Assembly: GCA_002469805.1 (NCBI GenBank)
Contig: DKNW01000052.1
Location: 3,966 to 29,123, forward strand
Direction: 5' to 3'
Origin: Rhodobiaceae bacterium UBA7378
Lineage (GTDB): Bacteria; Pseudomonadota; Alphaproteobacteria; RS24
Length of the DNA stretch: 25,158 nucleotides
The first letter of the stretch is position 1; each line of letters opens with the position of its first letter. The notes under the pieces are model-generated. The model had not been told where the DNA came from. It worked only from the letters and a program-made list of their open reading frames with translations, and made no database searches. Below, one piece after another: positions 1-7,921 of the stretch. The translations under genes were made by a program, and so were the position numbers.

Positions 1-2058
1 TTCGATTTCAACTTCTTCGGTCTCAGGTGCAGCTTCTGCGTCCGCATCCGTCTTCGCTTCGGTTTCGGCAGAAGCGTCGCCATCATCTGTGTCCGACGTA
101 TCTTCCTCAGAAGCCGTTAGCTCGCCGTCTTCGCTACGCCGCCGCCGACGTCCACCACGCCGTCCGCGCCGACGCCGGCGTTTCGGTTTGGCTTCATCGC
201 CGTCCTCGTCATCTGTAGAATCGGCGGTAAGCGGGTCGGCTTCCTCTTCGCTATCACTTGTTTCATCGGCGCTTGTGTCTTCAGGGCGTTCTTGTTGGGT
301 CTTGTTTCCGCGACGTCGCCGGTTGCGCTTCGGTTTGACGCCTGTTGCATCATCCGCTAGGGCGGCTGGGTCGCCCTCCATGCGCATCGCACCTTCGCTT
401 TCTGTCTGGTCGGGAAGCGTGAAAGCCATTTCCATTGCCGTGAGCTCGCTATCTGTAAGAATTATAACGCTCAAGCCTGTTTGCGTTTCAATGTCCAAAA
501 GCTGTGCGCGCTTGTTGTTGAGCAGATAGCTTGCAACATCTTCTGGAACGTGGGCGCTTAACTCGCCATGGTCGAATTTTCTGGCACGTTCGTCGATTTG
601 GCGCAGCACGTGCAGTGCGCGGCTCTCAACCGAGCGTACCATGCCAGAGCCGTTGCAATGACCGCACGTGTCCGAACTGCCTTCCAGAACACCTGCGCGC
701 ATCCGCTGACGCGACATTTCGAGCAGTCCAAAACTACTGATGCGACCGACCTGAATGCGTGCGCGATCGATTTTCAATGCATCTTTGAGTCTCTTTTCAA
801 CCGAACGATTATTGCGCGCTTCATCCATATCGATGAAATCAATCACCAGAAGTCCGGCAAGGTCGCGTAACCGCGCCTGACGCGCCACTTCCGAGGCCGC
901 CTCGAGGTTCGTTGCCAGTGCGGTTTTTTCAACCGAATACTCGCGGGTCGACTTACCCGAATTCACGTCGATAGAGACGAGCGCTTCGGTGTGGTTGATC
1001 ACCAGATAGCCGCCAGATGGCAGGGTCACGACTGGATTAAACATCGCAGCCAGCTTGTCTTCGACTGACGTTTGCCGAAACAAGGGAGCGGCCTCGGTAT
1101 GTTGTTTAACTTTACGCGCGTGGCTAGGCATGAGCAATTTCATGTAGTTACGCGCCAGCTTATAGCCTTCGCCACCGCTAACGAGCACTTCCTCGAAATC
1201 CTTGCTGTAAACGTCGCGGATACAGCGTTGGATCAGGCTACCTTCTTCATAAACGAGTGATGGCGCTGAACTATTGACGGTAATCTCGCGCACATTTTCC
1301 CAAAGCCGCGATAGATATTGCCAATCGCGCCGAATTTCAGCCAATGTGCGCTGGGCGCCAGCTGTGCGCACAATCAGCCCCATGCCGTCAGGTACATCCA
1401 GCTTCTCAACGATTGTTTTCAGCTTTTTTCGGTCGGTTGCACTAGCGATTTTGCGAGATATGCCGCCACCGCGTGCCGTATTGGGCATCAGAACGCAATA
1501 GCGACCTGCAAGCGAAAGGTAGGTTGTCAGCGCCGCACCCTTATTGCCGCGCTCTTCTTTAAGCACTTGAATAAGAATGATTTGCCGACGCTTGATTACT
1601 TCCTGAATTTTATATTTGCGATACAGGGCACGGCGGTTAAGCGGGGTCGAGGCTTCTTCATGCGCATCGCCGCCGACATCTTCAATGCCGTCGCTGGTTT
1701 CGCTATTTTCCTCACCGCCGTCGGTATCCGTGTCCGTATCAGCGTCTTGCGACGCAGCATTTTCGCGATCTTCTGCGGCTTGCTCGCGTAGGAGTTCCTC
1801 GCGGTCGCTGACCGGAATTTGATAGTAATCAGGGTGAATTTCGTTAAAGGCAAGGAAACCGTGGCGGTTGCCGCCATATTCGACGAAAGCCGCCTGCAGC
1901 GACGGCTCAACCCGGGTAACTTTTGCTAGATAAATATTGCCGCGTAGGGGCGACTTTGTACTGGATTCAAAATCAAATTCGTCGATTTGATTGTTGTTCA
2001 AGACGACCACACGGGTTTCTTCCGGGTGGACGGCATCGATAAGCATACGTTTTGTCAT
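1..2058 (-). CDS. rne: Ribonuclease E/G family endoribonuclease (RNase E), 3' part outside window
   Basis: Single-strand endoribonuclease that initiates mRNA decay and processes stable RNAs; in proteobacteria it scaffolds the degradosome. The frame stays open for 686 codons from ATG 2058 to the window edge, so the C-terminus is missing. Visible order: S1 domain (about residues 35-160) split by an acidic Asp/Glu/Thr-rich insert (about 95-138), RNase H-like and 5'-sensor region, then the DNase I-like catalytic part. Candidate metal aspartates are D364 in VSIDVNSGKS and D407 in LLVIDFIDMD. The Zn-link motif CGHC is at C465/C468. After about residue 575 the chain is low-complexity, with two Arg-rich blocks between acidic stretches, as expected for the disordered RNA-binding tail. 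The start is supported by GGAG 8 nt upstream and by the MTKRMLID beginning typical of alphaproteobacterial RNase E. It is divergent from the amidase gene. Confidence 0.96.
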   Translation of the reverse strand, partial: MTKRMLIDAVHPEETRVVVLNNNQIDEFDFESSTKSPLRGNIYLAKVTRVEPSLQAAFVEYGGNRHGFLAFNEIHPDYYQIPVSDREELLREQAAEDRENAASQDADTDTDTDGGEENSETSDGIEDVGGDAHEEASTPLNRRALYRKYKIQEVIKRRQIILIQVLKEERGNKGAALTTYLSLAGRYCVLMPNTARGGGISRKIASATDRKKLKTIVEKLDVPDGMGLIVRTAGAQRTLAEIRRDWQYLSRLWENVREITVNSSAPSLVYEEGSLIQRCIRDVYSKDFEEVLVSGGEGYKLARNYMKLLMPSHARKVKQHTEAAPLFRQTSVEDKLAAMFNPVVTLPSGGYLVINHTEALVSIDVNSGKSTREYSVEKTALATNLEAASEVARQARLRDLAGLLVIDFIDMDEARNNRSVEKRLKDALKIDRARIQVGRISSFGLLEMSRQRMRAGVLEGSSDTCGHCNGSGMVRSVESRALHVLRQIDERARKFDHGELSAHVPEDVASYLLNNKRAQLLDIETQTGLSVIILTDSELTAMEMAFTLPDQTESEGAMRMEGDPAALADDATGVKPKRNRRRRGNKTQQERPEDTSADETSDSEEEADPLTADSTDDEDGDEAKPKRRRRRGRRGGRRRRRSEDGELTASEEDTSDTDDGDASAETEAKTDADAEAAPETEEVEIE

Positions 2059-2337
2059 TAAAATCTCCGGTGACATCGCGGCGCACCGGCTTAAAAATGC
2101 CGTGATCAACGTCGATGTCATAAAATTTGGTTCGTATCAGAGTCACGTGGCCGGACCGCACATCATGGGTGACGCGCGACAGAGTCGAAGCGGCATATGG
2201 TGTGTTTATGCGAAAAGTGCTGGGAGCAGCCAAAGTGATTTTTCTCTCTTTTGTTGGATACACCGCAGTGTCGTCCCGGCTACAAACTGCGCTAGGCAGT
2301 AAAACGCGGCCAAACGTTTGCGACGCTCACGCCTGAA

Positions 2338-2366
2338 CTTGTAAAGCGGCGGCGGGGTGATTGCAA
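2338..2366 (-). promoter_or_regulatory. Weak candidate sigma-70-type promoter for rne
   Basis: On the minus strand TTGCAA (2366-2361) is followed by a 17-bp spacer and TACAAG (2343-2338); each matches the consensus at 4 of 6 positions. If used, transcription would begin near 2331 and leave a leader of about 270 nt before the rne start. This is a pattern match only. Confidence 0.25.
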
Positions 2367-2423
2367 GTCGATTGTCTTTTTGTTTCCGCGCGAGGCATCG
2401 CTATTTGAGCCATCAGGGGCTAT

Positions 2424-2438
2424 ATTACGAGTCGTAAT
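2424..2438. promoter_or_regulatory. 15-bp perfect palindrome upstream of the amidase gene, possible operator
   Basis: ATTACGAGTCGTAAT is a perfect dyad with 7-bp arms around a single central base. It overlaps GCTATATT (2419-2426), a plausible alphaproteobacterial -10 element, about 33 bp before the amidase start codon. The position suits a repressor-type operator. I do not recognise it as the site of a named regulator. Confidence 0.35.
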
Positions 2439-2471
2439 GACGTTTTCAATGAACGTGGATACGGGGTTTTC

Positions 2472-3686
2472 ATGCGCCTAATGCGGGTTTTTCGCTGGTT
2501 TTGGCTGTTCGCGTTTTCGCTGGGCAGCGTCGGGGCTTTGGCTGCCGATGACGTGGCGCGTGTGCAAAATATTCGCATTGGTGCCTCCGAAGGGGCAACT
2601 CGGCTTGTTCTAGAAATGTCGGAACGCGTCGATTTTCGCGTTTTCGCTCTTGATTCGCCGCGCCGAATTGTGGTCGATTTGCCAACGCTTGACTGGCCCG
2701 GCGTTGACGGAAGCCCTAACCCGGATGGTCTAATAAGTGGCTTGCGTTTCGGTCAGTTTACCGCGACACAGTCGCGTCTTGTTGTCGATTTGGATAAACC
2801 CGCGATTGTTGCGCGGCGTTTCGTGCTCGACCCTGCTTCTGGTTTTCCGCATCGGCTGGTTATCGACCTGAAAGCGACGAGCGCGAAGCGCTTTGCCGAA
2901 CAGGTTGCGTCGGACAGGGCCACCAAACGGGCTCAAGCACCGACACCATCCGCACCGCCGGTCATATCGCAAGCCCCGCGCAAGCCCAACCGCAAGCCGG
3001 TGGTGGTTATCGATGCGGGCCATGGCGGGGTAGATCCGGGTGCGCGTGGCAGCCGGGCGCAGGAAAAACAGGTGACGTTGGCGTTTTCGCAGGAATTTGC
3101 GCGCCAATTGCGTAATACTGGCAAATATGAGGTGTATCTGACGCGTAGTCGTGACATCTATATTCCGTTGCGCCAGCGCGTTAATATTGCGCGCAAGCAT
3201 CAGGCCGATTTGTTCATATCCATTCATGCCGATGCTATTAAGCGCAAATCCGTTCGCGGCATGTCTATTTATACACTGTCTGAGACTGCCTCTGATAAGG
3301 AGGCAGCGGCTCTTGCCCGCAAAGAAAACCGATCTGACATTATCGTCGGGATCGATTTTGATGATCAGCCGCCAGAAGTGGCAGATATTCTTATCGACCT
3401 GGCGCAGCGTGAGACTAAAAACCTATCGGTGAAGTTTGCCAATCTAGTCGTAAAGAACGCGCGTGGTTCGACCCGGCTGCTTGAGCGTACCCACAGGTTT
3501 GCAGGCTTTCGGGTTTTAAAAGCGCCAGATGTCCCGTCTGTTTTAATCGAATTGGGGTTTTTAACCAACCGCAGCGACGAAAAACAGCTACGCTCAGCCA
3601 GCTGGCGGCGTAAAATTGCCAAATCTCTGGTAAAATCCATCGATGGGTTCTTTTCATCTAGCCAACAGGCGCGTATGACTCGTTAA
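2472..3686 (+). CDS. amiC: Periplasmic N-acetylmuramoyl-L-alanine amidase with AMIN domain (AmiC-like)
   Basis: Zinc amidase that cleaves the bond between MurNAc and L-Ala of peptidoglycan, typically during daughter-cell separation. The 404-residue protein has a signal peptide (basic start, hydrophobic stretch, likely cleavage after ALA around residue 24), an AMIN localisation domain (about 30-133), a Pro/Ala/Lys linker (about 150-175) and an Amidase_3 domain (about 176-395). Visible family residues are H184 (DAGHGG), E198, H252 (ISIHADA) and catalytic E360 (VLIELGF), so it looks active. It is followed after 105 bp by the PBP1A gene on the same strand, an arrangement common in alphaproteobacteria. 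AmiA, AmiB and AmiC orthology cannot be settled from sequence alone; the AMIN-plus-Amidase_3 layout fits the AmiB/AmiC type. Confidence 0.93.
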   Translation: MRLMRVFRWFWLFAFSLGSVGALAADDVARVQNIRIGASEGATRLVLEMSERVDFRVFALDSPRRIVVDLPTLDWPGVDGSPNPDGLISGLRFGQFTATQSRLVVDLDKPAIVARRFVLDPASGFPHRLVIDLKATSAKRFAEQVASDRATKRAQAPTPSAPPVISQAPRKPNRKPVVVIDAGHGGVDPGARGSRAQEKQVTLAFSQEFARQLRNTGKYEVYLTRSRDIYIPLRQRVNIARKHQADLFISIHADAIKRKSVRGMSIYTLSETASDKEAAALARKENRSDIIVGIDFDDQPPEVADILIDLAQRETKNLSVKFANLVVKNARGSTRLLERTHRFAGFRVLKAPDVPSVLIELGFLTNRSDEKQLRSASWRRKIAKSLVKSIDGFFSSSQQARMTR

Positions 3687-3791
3687 CTATGCGTATATTA
3701 AGCTAGTTGCGCCGAAGCGAAATGGGTCGACAAAGTGTTGCCGCATTCTTCTGCTTTTGTTGCGGTTGGGTGAGTAAAGGGAATGGATTGA

Positions 3792-6251
3792 ATGAAACTC
3801 TTGGGAAACTTGGCAGGCGTTTTTGCGACGCTCGGCGCCATTGCGCTGTTGGCCCTCGTGCTTTCCCTCTGGCGCATCAGTAGCGGCCTGCCCAATTACG
3901 AGCATCTGGCAAATTACACACCGCCCGTGATGAGCCGCGTGCACGCAGGCGATGGTAGCCTCATCGCGGAATACGCACAGGAACGCCGCCTGTTCGTGCC
4001 GATTGATGTCGTGCCCGAGCATGTCATCAATGCGTTTCTGGCCGCCGAGGACAAAAATTTCTACAACCATATTGGTATTGATTTTATCGGCATCGCCCGT
4101 GCCATGTTTCAAAACGTGCTGAATGTCGCCGCCGGTAAACGTCTGGAAGGTGCATCGACTATTACACAGCAGGTTGCCAAGAATTTTCTCCTGAGCAGTG
4201 ATGTCACGCTTGAGCGCAAGCTGAAGGAAGCTGTTCTTGCCTTGCGGCTGGAACGCACATTCAATAAGCGTCAGTTGCTTGAACTTTATCTGAATGAAAT
4301 CTATCTGGGGCTTGGTAGCTATGGTGTTGCAGCCGCGGCGTTAAACTATTTCGATAAGCCGTTGAGCGATCTGACGCTCGAAGAAGCGGCTTACCTCGCG
4401 GCCTTGCCCAAAGCGCCGAATAATTATCACCCGTTTCGACGGCGCGCGCGCGCGCTGGCACGCCGCAATTGGGTGTTGAACCGCATGGCGTCTAACAGTT
4501 TTATCTCGGAATATGAAGCCCGCCTTGCCCGCGCCCAGGACCTAGTTGTGACAGATCGGCCTGTCGGTGTTCAGCGTGTGGCGGCGGAACATTTTGCCGA
4601 AGAAGTGCGCCGACGTGTCTACGATATTTATGGCGAAAAGAAACTTTATGGCGGTGGGCTGTCTATTCGGTCGACATTGAATACTGATTATCAGACATAT
4701 GCACAAAAAGCGTTGCGCGATGGGTTGCTTGACTATGACCGGCGCAATGGGTTTCGCGGACCAGTAGCCAAACTTGAAACGCTGGAAGCATGGTGGGAAG
4801 AGATCGTCAAAATCAGAAGTCCGTCCGATTTGGGCGCTTGGCGCTTGGCGGTGGTACTGTCTGTTGACGCTGGCGAAGCATCTATAGGTTTGCGCCCGCG
4901 TGTCAACCGCGCACGTCGGTTTGAAGAGACAATTGATGTTGGTCGTCTTCCGCTTGCCGCCGTATCATGGGCGCGCGCTGCACCAAACAGCGAAAATGGC
5001 TATCGCAAAATTGGGCCCAAAGTAAAACGGGTCGATCAAGTATTGTCTGTTGGCGATGTTGTGTGGGTGTCACCGGGCGCGGAACCGGGGGTGTATACGC
5101 TCGAGCAATTGCCTGAGGTCAACGGCGCTATCGTTGCGCTTAACCCTCATACTGGTCGCGTGTTGGCGATGGTCGGTGGCTTTAGTTTTGGGGCTAGCGA
5201 GTTTAACCGAGCGACACAAGCTAACCGCCAGCCCGGATCAGCATTTAAGCCATTTGTCTACGCCGCCGCGCTTGATAGCGGCTTCACGCCAGCCAGTCTG
5301 GTACTGGACGCCCCATTTGTTATGGAGCAGGGCAATGATAAGGGGCTGTGGAAACCAGAGAATTATGGTCGGCAGTTTTATGGCCTGTCGACACTGAGAC
5401 TTGGTATGGAGAAAAGCCGAAATTTGATGACCGTGCGCATGGCGCAGGAAATTGGCATGAACAAGATTTCTTCTTATGCCCGCCGATTTGATATTACCCG
5501 CAATATGCCCCGCGTTCTCGCCATGGCGCTGGGTGCAGGTGAGACAACGCTGTTACGGCTGACATCTGCTTACGCCATGCTGGTTAATGGTGGACGCAAA
5601 ATCGAGCCGGTATTTATTGACCGTATTCAAGACCGCTATGGGGCAACATTGTATCGTCAGGACACCCGTCCATGCATTGGCTGTAATGCTGAGGCGTGGA
5701 CAGACCAAACTCCGCCGGACTTGCCTGATACGCGCGAGGAAGTCCTGTCTGCGCAGACGTCTTATCAGGTGGTTTCTATGCTTGAAGGCGTTGTGAAGCG
5801 CGGCACGGGTCGGCAAATCCAGAGCCTTGGAAAACCATTGGCGGGTAAAACCGGCACTACTAACGATAATCGCGATGCTTGGTTCGTTGGCTTTTCGCCA
5901 GACTTAGCGGTAGGTGTTTATGTTGGGTATGACGACAACCGGTCATTGGGCTCGCGCGAAACAGGCGGACGTGTCGCGGCACCAATTTTCAAAGCCTTCA
6001 TGAAATCAGCGCTCGATAAAGCCATGCCGCCGCCATTCCGTATTCCGCCGGCGGTGAGCCTTGTGCGGATTAATGCCAAAACCGGTAAGCTGGCCAAACC
6101 CGCTGATGAAACCGTTATCCTAGAGGCGTTCAAACTTGGCACAGAGCCTTCACGCAACACCAAACAGGCCGTGGTTCGTGGTCCCGAACGCGAGAAGAAA
6201 CCGCGCGGGCAAAGTGCGACCGTCGGCACGGGGACCGGCGGGCTTTACTAG
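3792..6251 (+). CDS. mrcA: Penicillin-binding protein 1A, bifunctional transglycosylase/transpeptidase
   Basis: Class A PBP that polymerises glycan strands from lipid II and cross-links stem peptides in the periplasm. The 819 residues comprise an N-terminal membrane anchor (about 7-28), a GT51 transglycosylase domain (about 50-230) with catalytic E86 in AAEDKNFYNHIG and the STITQQ and LYLNEIYLG motifs, an OB-like insert (about 320-430) as in PBP1A, and a transpeptidase domain with S483-A-F-K486, S542-R-N and K686-T-G. All catalytic motifs are intact. Residues 628-631 form a CIGC pair in the periplasmic transpeptidase domain. The start at 3792 has an AAAGGGA ribosome site with 9-nt spacing; an ATG 9 nt earlier opens only a two-codon frame. 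It lies between the amidase gene and prfB. Confidence 0.96.
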   Translation: MKLLGNLAGVFATLGAIALLALVLSLWRISSGLPNYEHLANYTPPVMSRVHAGDGSLIAEYAQERRLFVPIDVVPEHVINAFLAAEDKNFYNHIGIDFIGIARAMFQNVLNVAAGKRLEGASTITQQVAKNFLLSSDVTLERKLKEAVLALRLERTFNKRQLLELYLNEIYLGLGSYGVAAAALNYFDKPLSDLTLEEAAYLAALPKAPNNYHPFRRRARALARRNWVLNRMASNSFISEYEARLARAQDLVVTDRPVGVQRVAAEHFAEEVRRRVYDIYGEKKLYGGGLSIRSTLNTDYQTYAQKALRDGLLDYDRRNGFRGPVAKLETLEAWWEEIVKIRSPSDLGAWRLAVVLSVDAGEASIGLRPRVNRARRFEETIDVGRLPLAAVSWARAAPNSENGYRKIGPKVKRVDQVLSVGDVVWVSPGAEPGVYTLEQLPEVNGAIVALNPHTGRVLAMVGGFSFGASEFNRATQANRQPGSAFKPFVYAAALDSGFTPASLVLDAPFVMEQGNDKGLWKPENYGRQFYGLSTLRLGMEKSRNLMTVRMAQEIGMNKISSYARRFDITRNMPRVLAMALGAGETTLLRLTSAYAMLVNGGRKIEPVFIDRIQDRYGATLYRQDTRPCIGCNAEAWTDQTPPDLPDTREEVLSAQTSYQVVSMLEGVVKRGTGRQIQSLGKPLAGKTGTTNDNRDAWFVGFSPDLAVGVYVGYDDNRSLGSRETGGRVAAPIFKAFMKSALDKAMPPPFRIPPAVSLVRINAKTGKLAKPADETVILEAFKLGTEPSRNTKQAVVRGPEREKKPRGQSATVGTGTGGLY

Positions 6252-6332
6252 TTAGCGCGGGCCACGTATCTTCCCAATTTATAACCCAAGCTCATGATCT
6301 AGTTTGATGATCCCATTTTCACGGAGTGGCCG

Positions 6333-7461
6333 TTGCGCGCTGAAATAACCGATTATGTTGACCGGATAAAGCAGTCCATCGATCTGCTGAGGAGGCATCT
6401 TTGACTGGGATCAGGCGCTGAAACGGCTCGGGGAACTCAACAAAAATGCCGAAGACCCCGAACTGTGGAATAATCCCGAGCGTGCCCAATCGCTGATGCA
6501 AGAACGCACGCGGCTCGAAAATGCTATTAATGCCTGCCGCAACCTCGAAACAGAGTTGGGCGATAATGTCGACATGATCGAACTGGGGGAAGCCGAAGGC
6601 GACGCCGAGATTGTTAGCGAATGCGAAGCAGCGCTCAGCGATTTGCAAGCGCGCGCCGAACGCATGGAAGTCGAAACATTATTGTCCGGTGAGGCCGACG
6701 CCAACGATGCCTTTATCGAGGTGCATGCAGGTGCAGGCGGCACGGAAAGTCAGGATTGGGCTTCCATGCTGCTACGCATGTATATGCGCTGGGCTGAGAA
6801 AAAGGGCTTCAAGGTCAATTTGATCGAGCAGACTGACGGTGAAGAAGCCGGCATTAAATCGGCGACCATCGAGATTAAGGGCGCCAATTCTTATGGTTGG
6901 GCCAAGACAGAATCCGGCGTGCATCGTCTGGTACGGATTTCACCTTTCGATAGCAATGCCCGCCGGCATACCAGCTTTGCAAGTGTGTGGTGCTATCCGG
7001 TGGTGGATGACGCTATTGATATTGAGGTTGCGGAGTCCGATGTGCGCATTGATACGTTCAGAGCTAGTGGTGCCGGTGGCCAGCATGTAAATACGACCGA
7101 TAGCGCGGTGCGTATCACACATCTGGAGACGAACATTGTTGTGCAATGTCAGAACCAGCGCTCGCAGCACAAGAACCGCGCGACTGCTTGGTCTATGCTG
7201 CGCGCACGCCTCTATGAGTTGGAGCTGCAGAAACGCGAAGAGGAAGCCATGGCAAATGCTGATCAGAAGTCAGAAATCGGCTGGGGTCACCAGATCCGAT
7301 CATACGTTTTGCAGCCCTATCAGATGGTCAAGGACTTGCGCACTGGTGTTGAAAGCGGCAACCCTTCAAGCGTGCTGGATGGAGCACTAGACCCGTTCAT
7401 GGAAGCCGCACTTGCGCAACGCGTCAGCGGCGAAGCAACGACGGTCGAAGATCTTGATTGA
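6333..7461 (+). CDS. prfB: Peptide chain release factor 2, made by programmed +1 frameshift
   Basis: RF2 ends translation at UGA and UAA. It is encoded in two frames. The first frame starts at TTG 6333 (GGAG just upstream, 7-nt spacing), encodes 23 residues beginning with the family-typical RAEI, and ends at TGA 6402-6404. The second frame resumes at GAC 6403 and continues DWDQALKRLGEL to the stop at 7459-7461, giving 375 residues, a normal RF2 length. The junction has AGGAGG (6390-6395), a 3-nt spacer, then CTT TGA C, the same layout as the E. coli prfB recoding site, where low RF2 favours slippage at UGA (autoregulation). The protein has the SPF anticodon-mimic tripeptide (in RISPFDSN) and the GGQ motif (GAGGQHVNT). 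A model starting at the first ATG of the second frame (6496) would lose the N-terminal domain. Confidence 0.95.
6390..6405 (+). promoter_or_regulatory. Programmed +1 ribosomal frameshift site of prfB
   Basis: AGGAGG CAT CTT TGA C. An internal Shine-Dalgarno-like hexamer sits three bases before the slippery CTT and the in-frame TGA, followed by C, which makes a poor termination context. The reading frame shifts so that the codon after CTT is GAC at 6403-6405. The element agrees with the characterised E. coli prfB site in motif order and spacing. Confidence 0.93.
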
Positions 7462-7480
7462 GACTTAGACTAAAAACTAG

Positions 7481-7495
7481 ATCACGAACTGTGAT
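7481..7495. terminator. Weak hairpin between convergent prfB and bactofilin genes
   Basis: ATCAC-gaact-GTGAT is a 5-bp inverted repeat with a 5-nt loop in the 33-bp gap between the two convergent stop codons. The stem is short and AT-rich, and there is no long T-run on either side, so its role as a terminator is doubtful. Confidence 0.2.
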
Positions 7496-7905
7496 TAATT
7501 CGCTAGCTGGGGCGAGCGGGTCTGATTTGCGTCCTCAAGCAGCACGCCAACCGCTGCATTTTTGAGCGGATCTTTTTCGCGCTTAACAGTGCCGTTCAAA
7601 TGTGCGCCGGTCTCGATAGCCAGTGCTTCGTGATAGATGTCGCCGTTCACCTCGCATGTGGCGCATAAATGCACCTGGCGCGCGCGGATTGTGCCATCAA
7701 CACGACCCCGAATAGTTACCGTTTCGCCAGCCAGTTCTCCGGTGATATGGGCATCCTGACCAACGGTCACAGCATGCGAACGTAGATCGCCGTCCAAAAT
7801 GCCATCGATCTGGATATCCCCGGTTGAGGTAATTTGTCCAACCACTTGCAGATCCTTGCACAGGATCGATGGGGCGTTTTTATTCGACTTGCGTTGTTCG
7901 CTCAT
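7495..7905 (-). CDS. Bactofilin family cytoskeletal protein
   Basis: Bactofilins polymerise without nucleotide into membrane-associated filaments that position cell-wall enzymes and shape cells. The protein is 136 residues. A short polar N-terminus (MSEQRKSNKN) is followed by a compact run of beta-helix repeats from about residue 13 to 105 (phrases such as GDIQIDGILDGDL, AHITGELAGETVTIRGRVDGTIRA), with a polar C-terminal tail, as in the bactofilin (DUF583) core. The start at ATG 7905 is preferred because upstream in-frame codons lie inside the M23 gene. The ribosome site is weak (AGG). The gap to the M23 peptidase stop is only 16 bp, so co-expression is very likely. Bactofilin genes beside M23 endopeptidases are a known cell-shape pairing, as with CcmA and Csd1 in Helicobacter pylori. 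Confidence 0.92.
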   Translation of the reverse strand: MSEQRKSNKNAPSILCKDLQVVGQITSTGDIQIDGILDGDLRSHAVTVGQDAHITGELAGETVTIRGRVDGTIRARQVHLCATCEVNGDIYHEALAIETGAHLNGTVKREKDPLKNAAVGVLLEDANQTRSPQLAN

Positions 7906-7921
7906 GGGGATGTGCCTATTA

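Larger units (their letters stand above)
2059..2471. other. Divergent intergenic region between rne and the amidase gene (413 bp)
   Basis: No convincing gene lies here; the short open frames have no supporting ribosome site or recognisable product. It holds the rne leader, a weak candidate rne promoter (2338-2366, minus) and, near the amidase start, a GCTATATT -10-like sequence (2419-2426) overlapped by a 15-bp palindrome (2424-2438). No intrinsic terminator was seen. Confidence 0.7.

Noticed and set aside
120..185. GC-rich repetitive tract as a DNA repeat element
   Set aside because: It is explained by tandem Arg and Gly codons of the RNase E RNA-binding tail.
89..1822. Several plus-strand open frames opposite rne, including a Ser/Arg-rich one at 89-529
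   Set aside because: They are antisense to a clearly conserved RNase E frame; their composition simply mirrors the Arg- and acid-rich tail codons.
1973..2336. Small open frames in the rne/amidase intergenic region on both strands
   Set aside because: No ribosome sites, no recognisable protein features, and they overlap one another and the rne start.
3737..3776. CCGCA...TGCGG inverted repeat between amidase and PBP1A genes as a terminator
   Set aside because: Only a 5-bp stem with a 15-nt loop and no T-run; too weak to call.
6402..6404. prfB as a pseudogene broken by TGA
   Set aside because: The stop sits in a textbook recoding site and both frames keep conserved RF2 sequence with GGQ and SPF intact.
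6496..7461. prfB starting at ATG 6496
   Set aside because: Conserved RF2 sequence continues upstream through 6403 and, in the other frame, to TTG 6333; a 6496 start has no N-terminal domain and no ribosome site.
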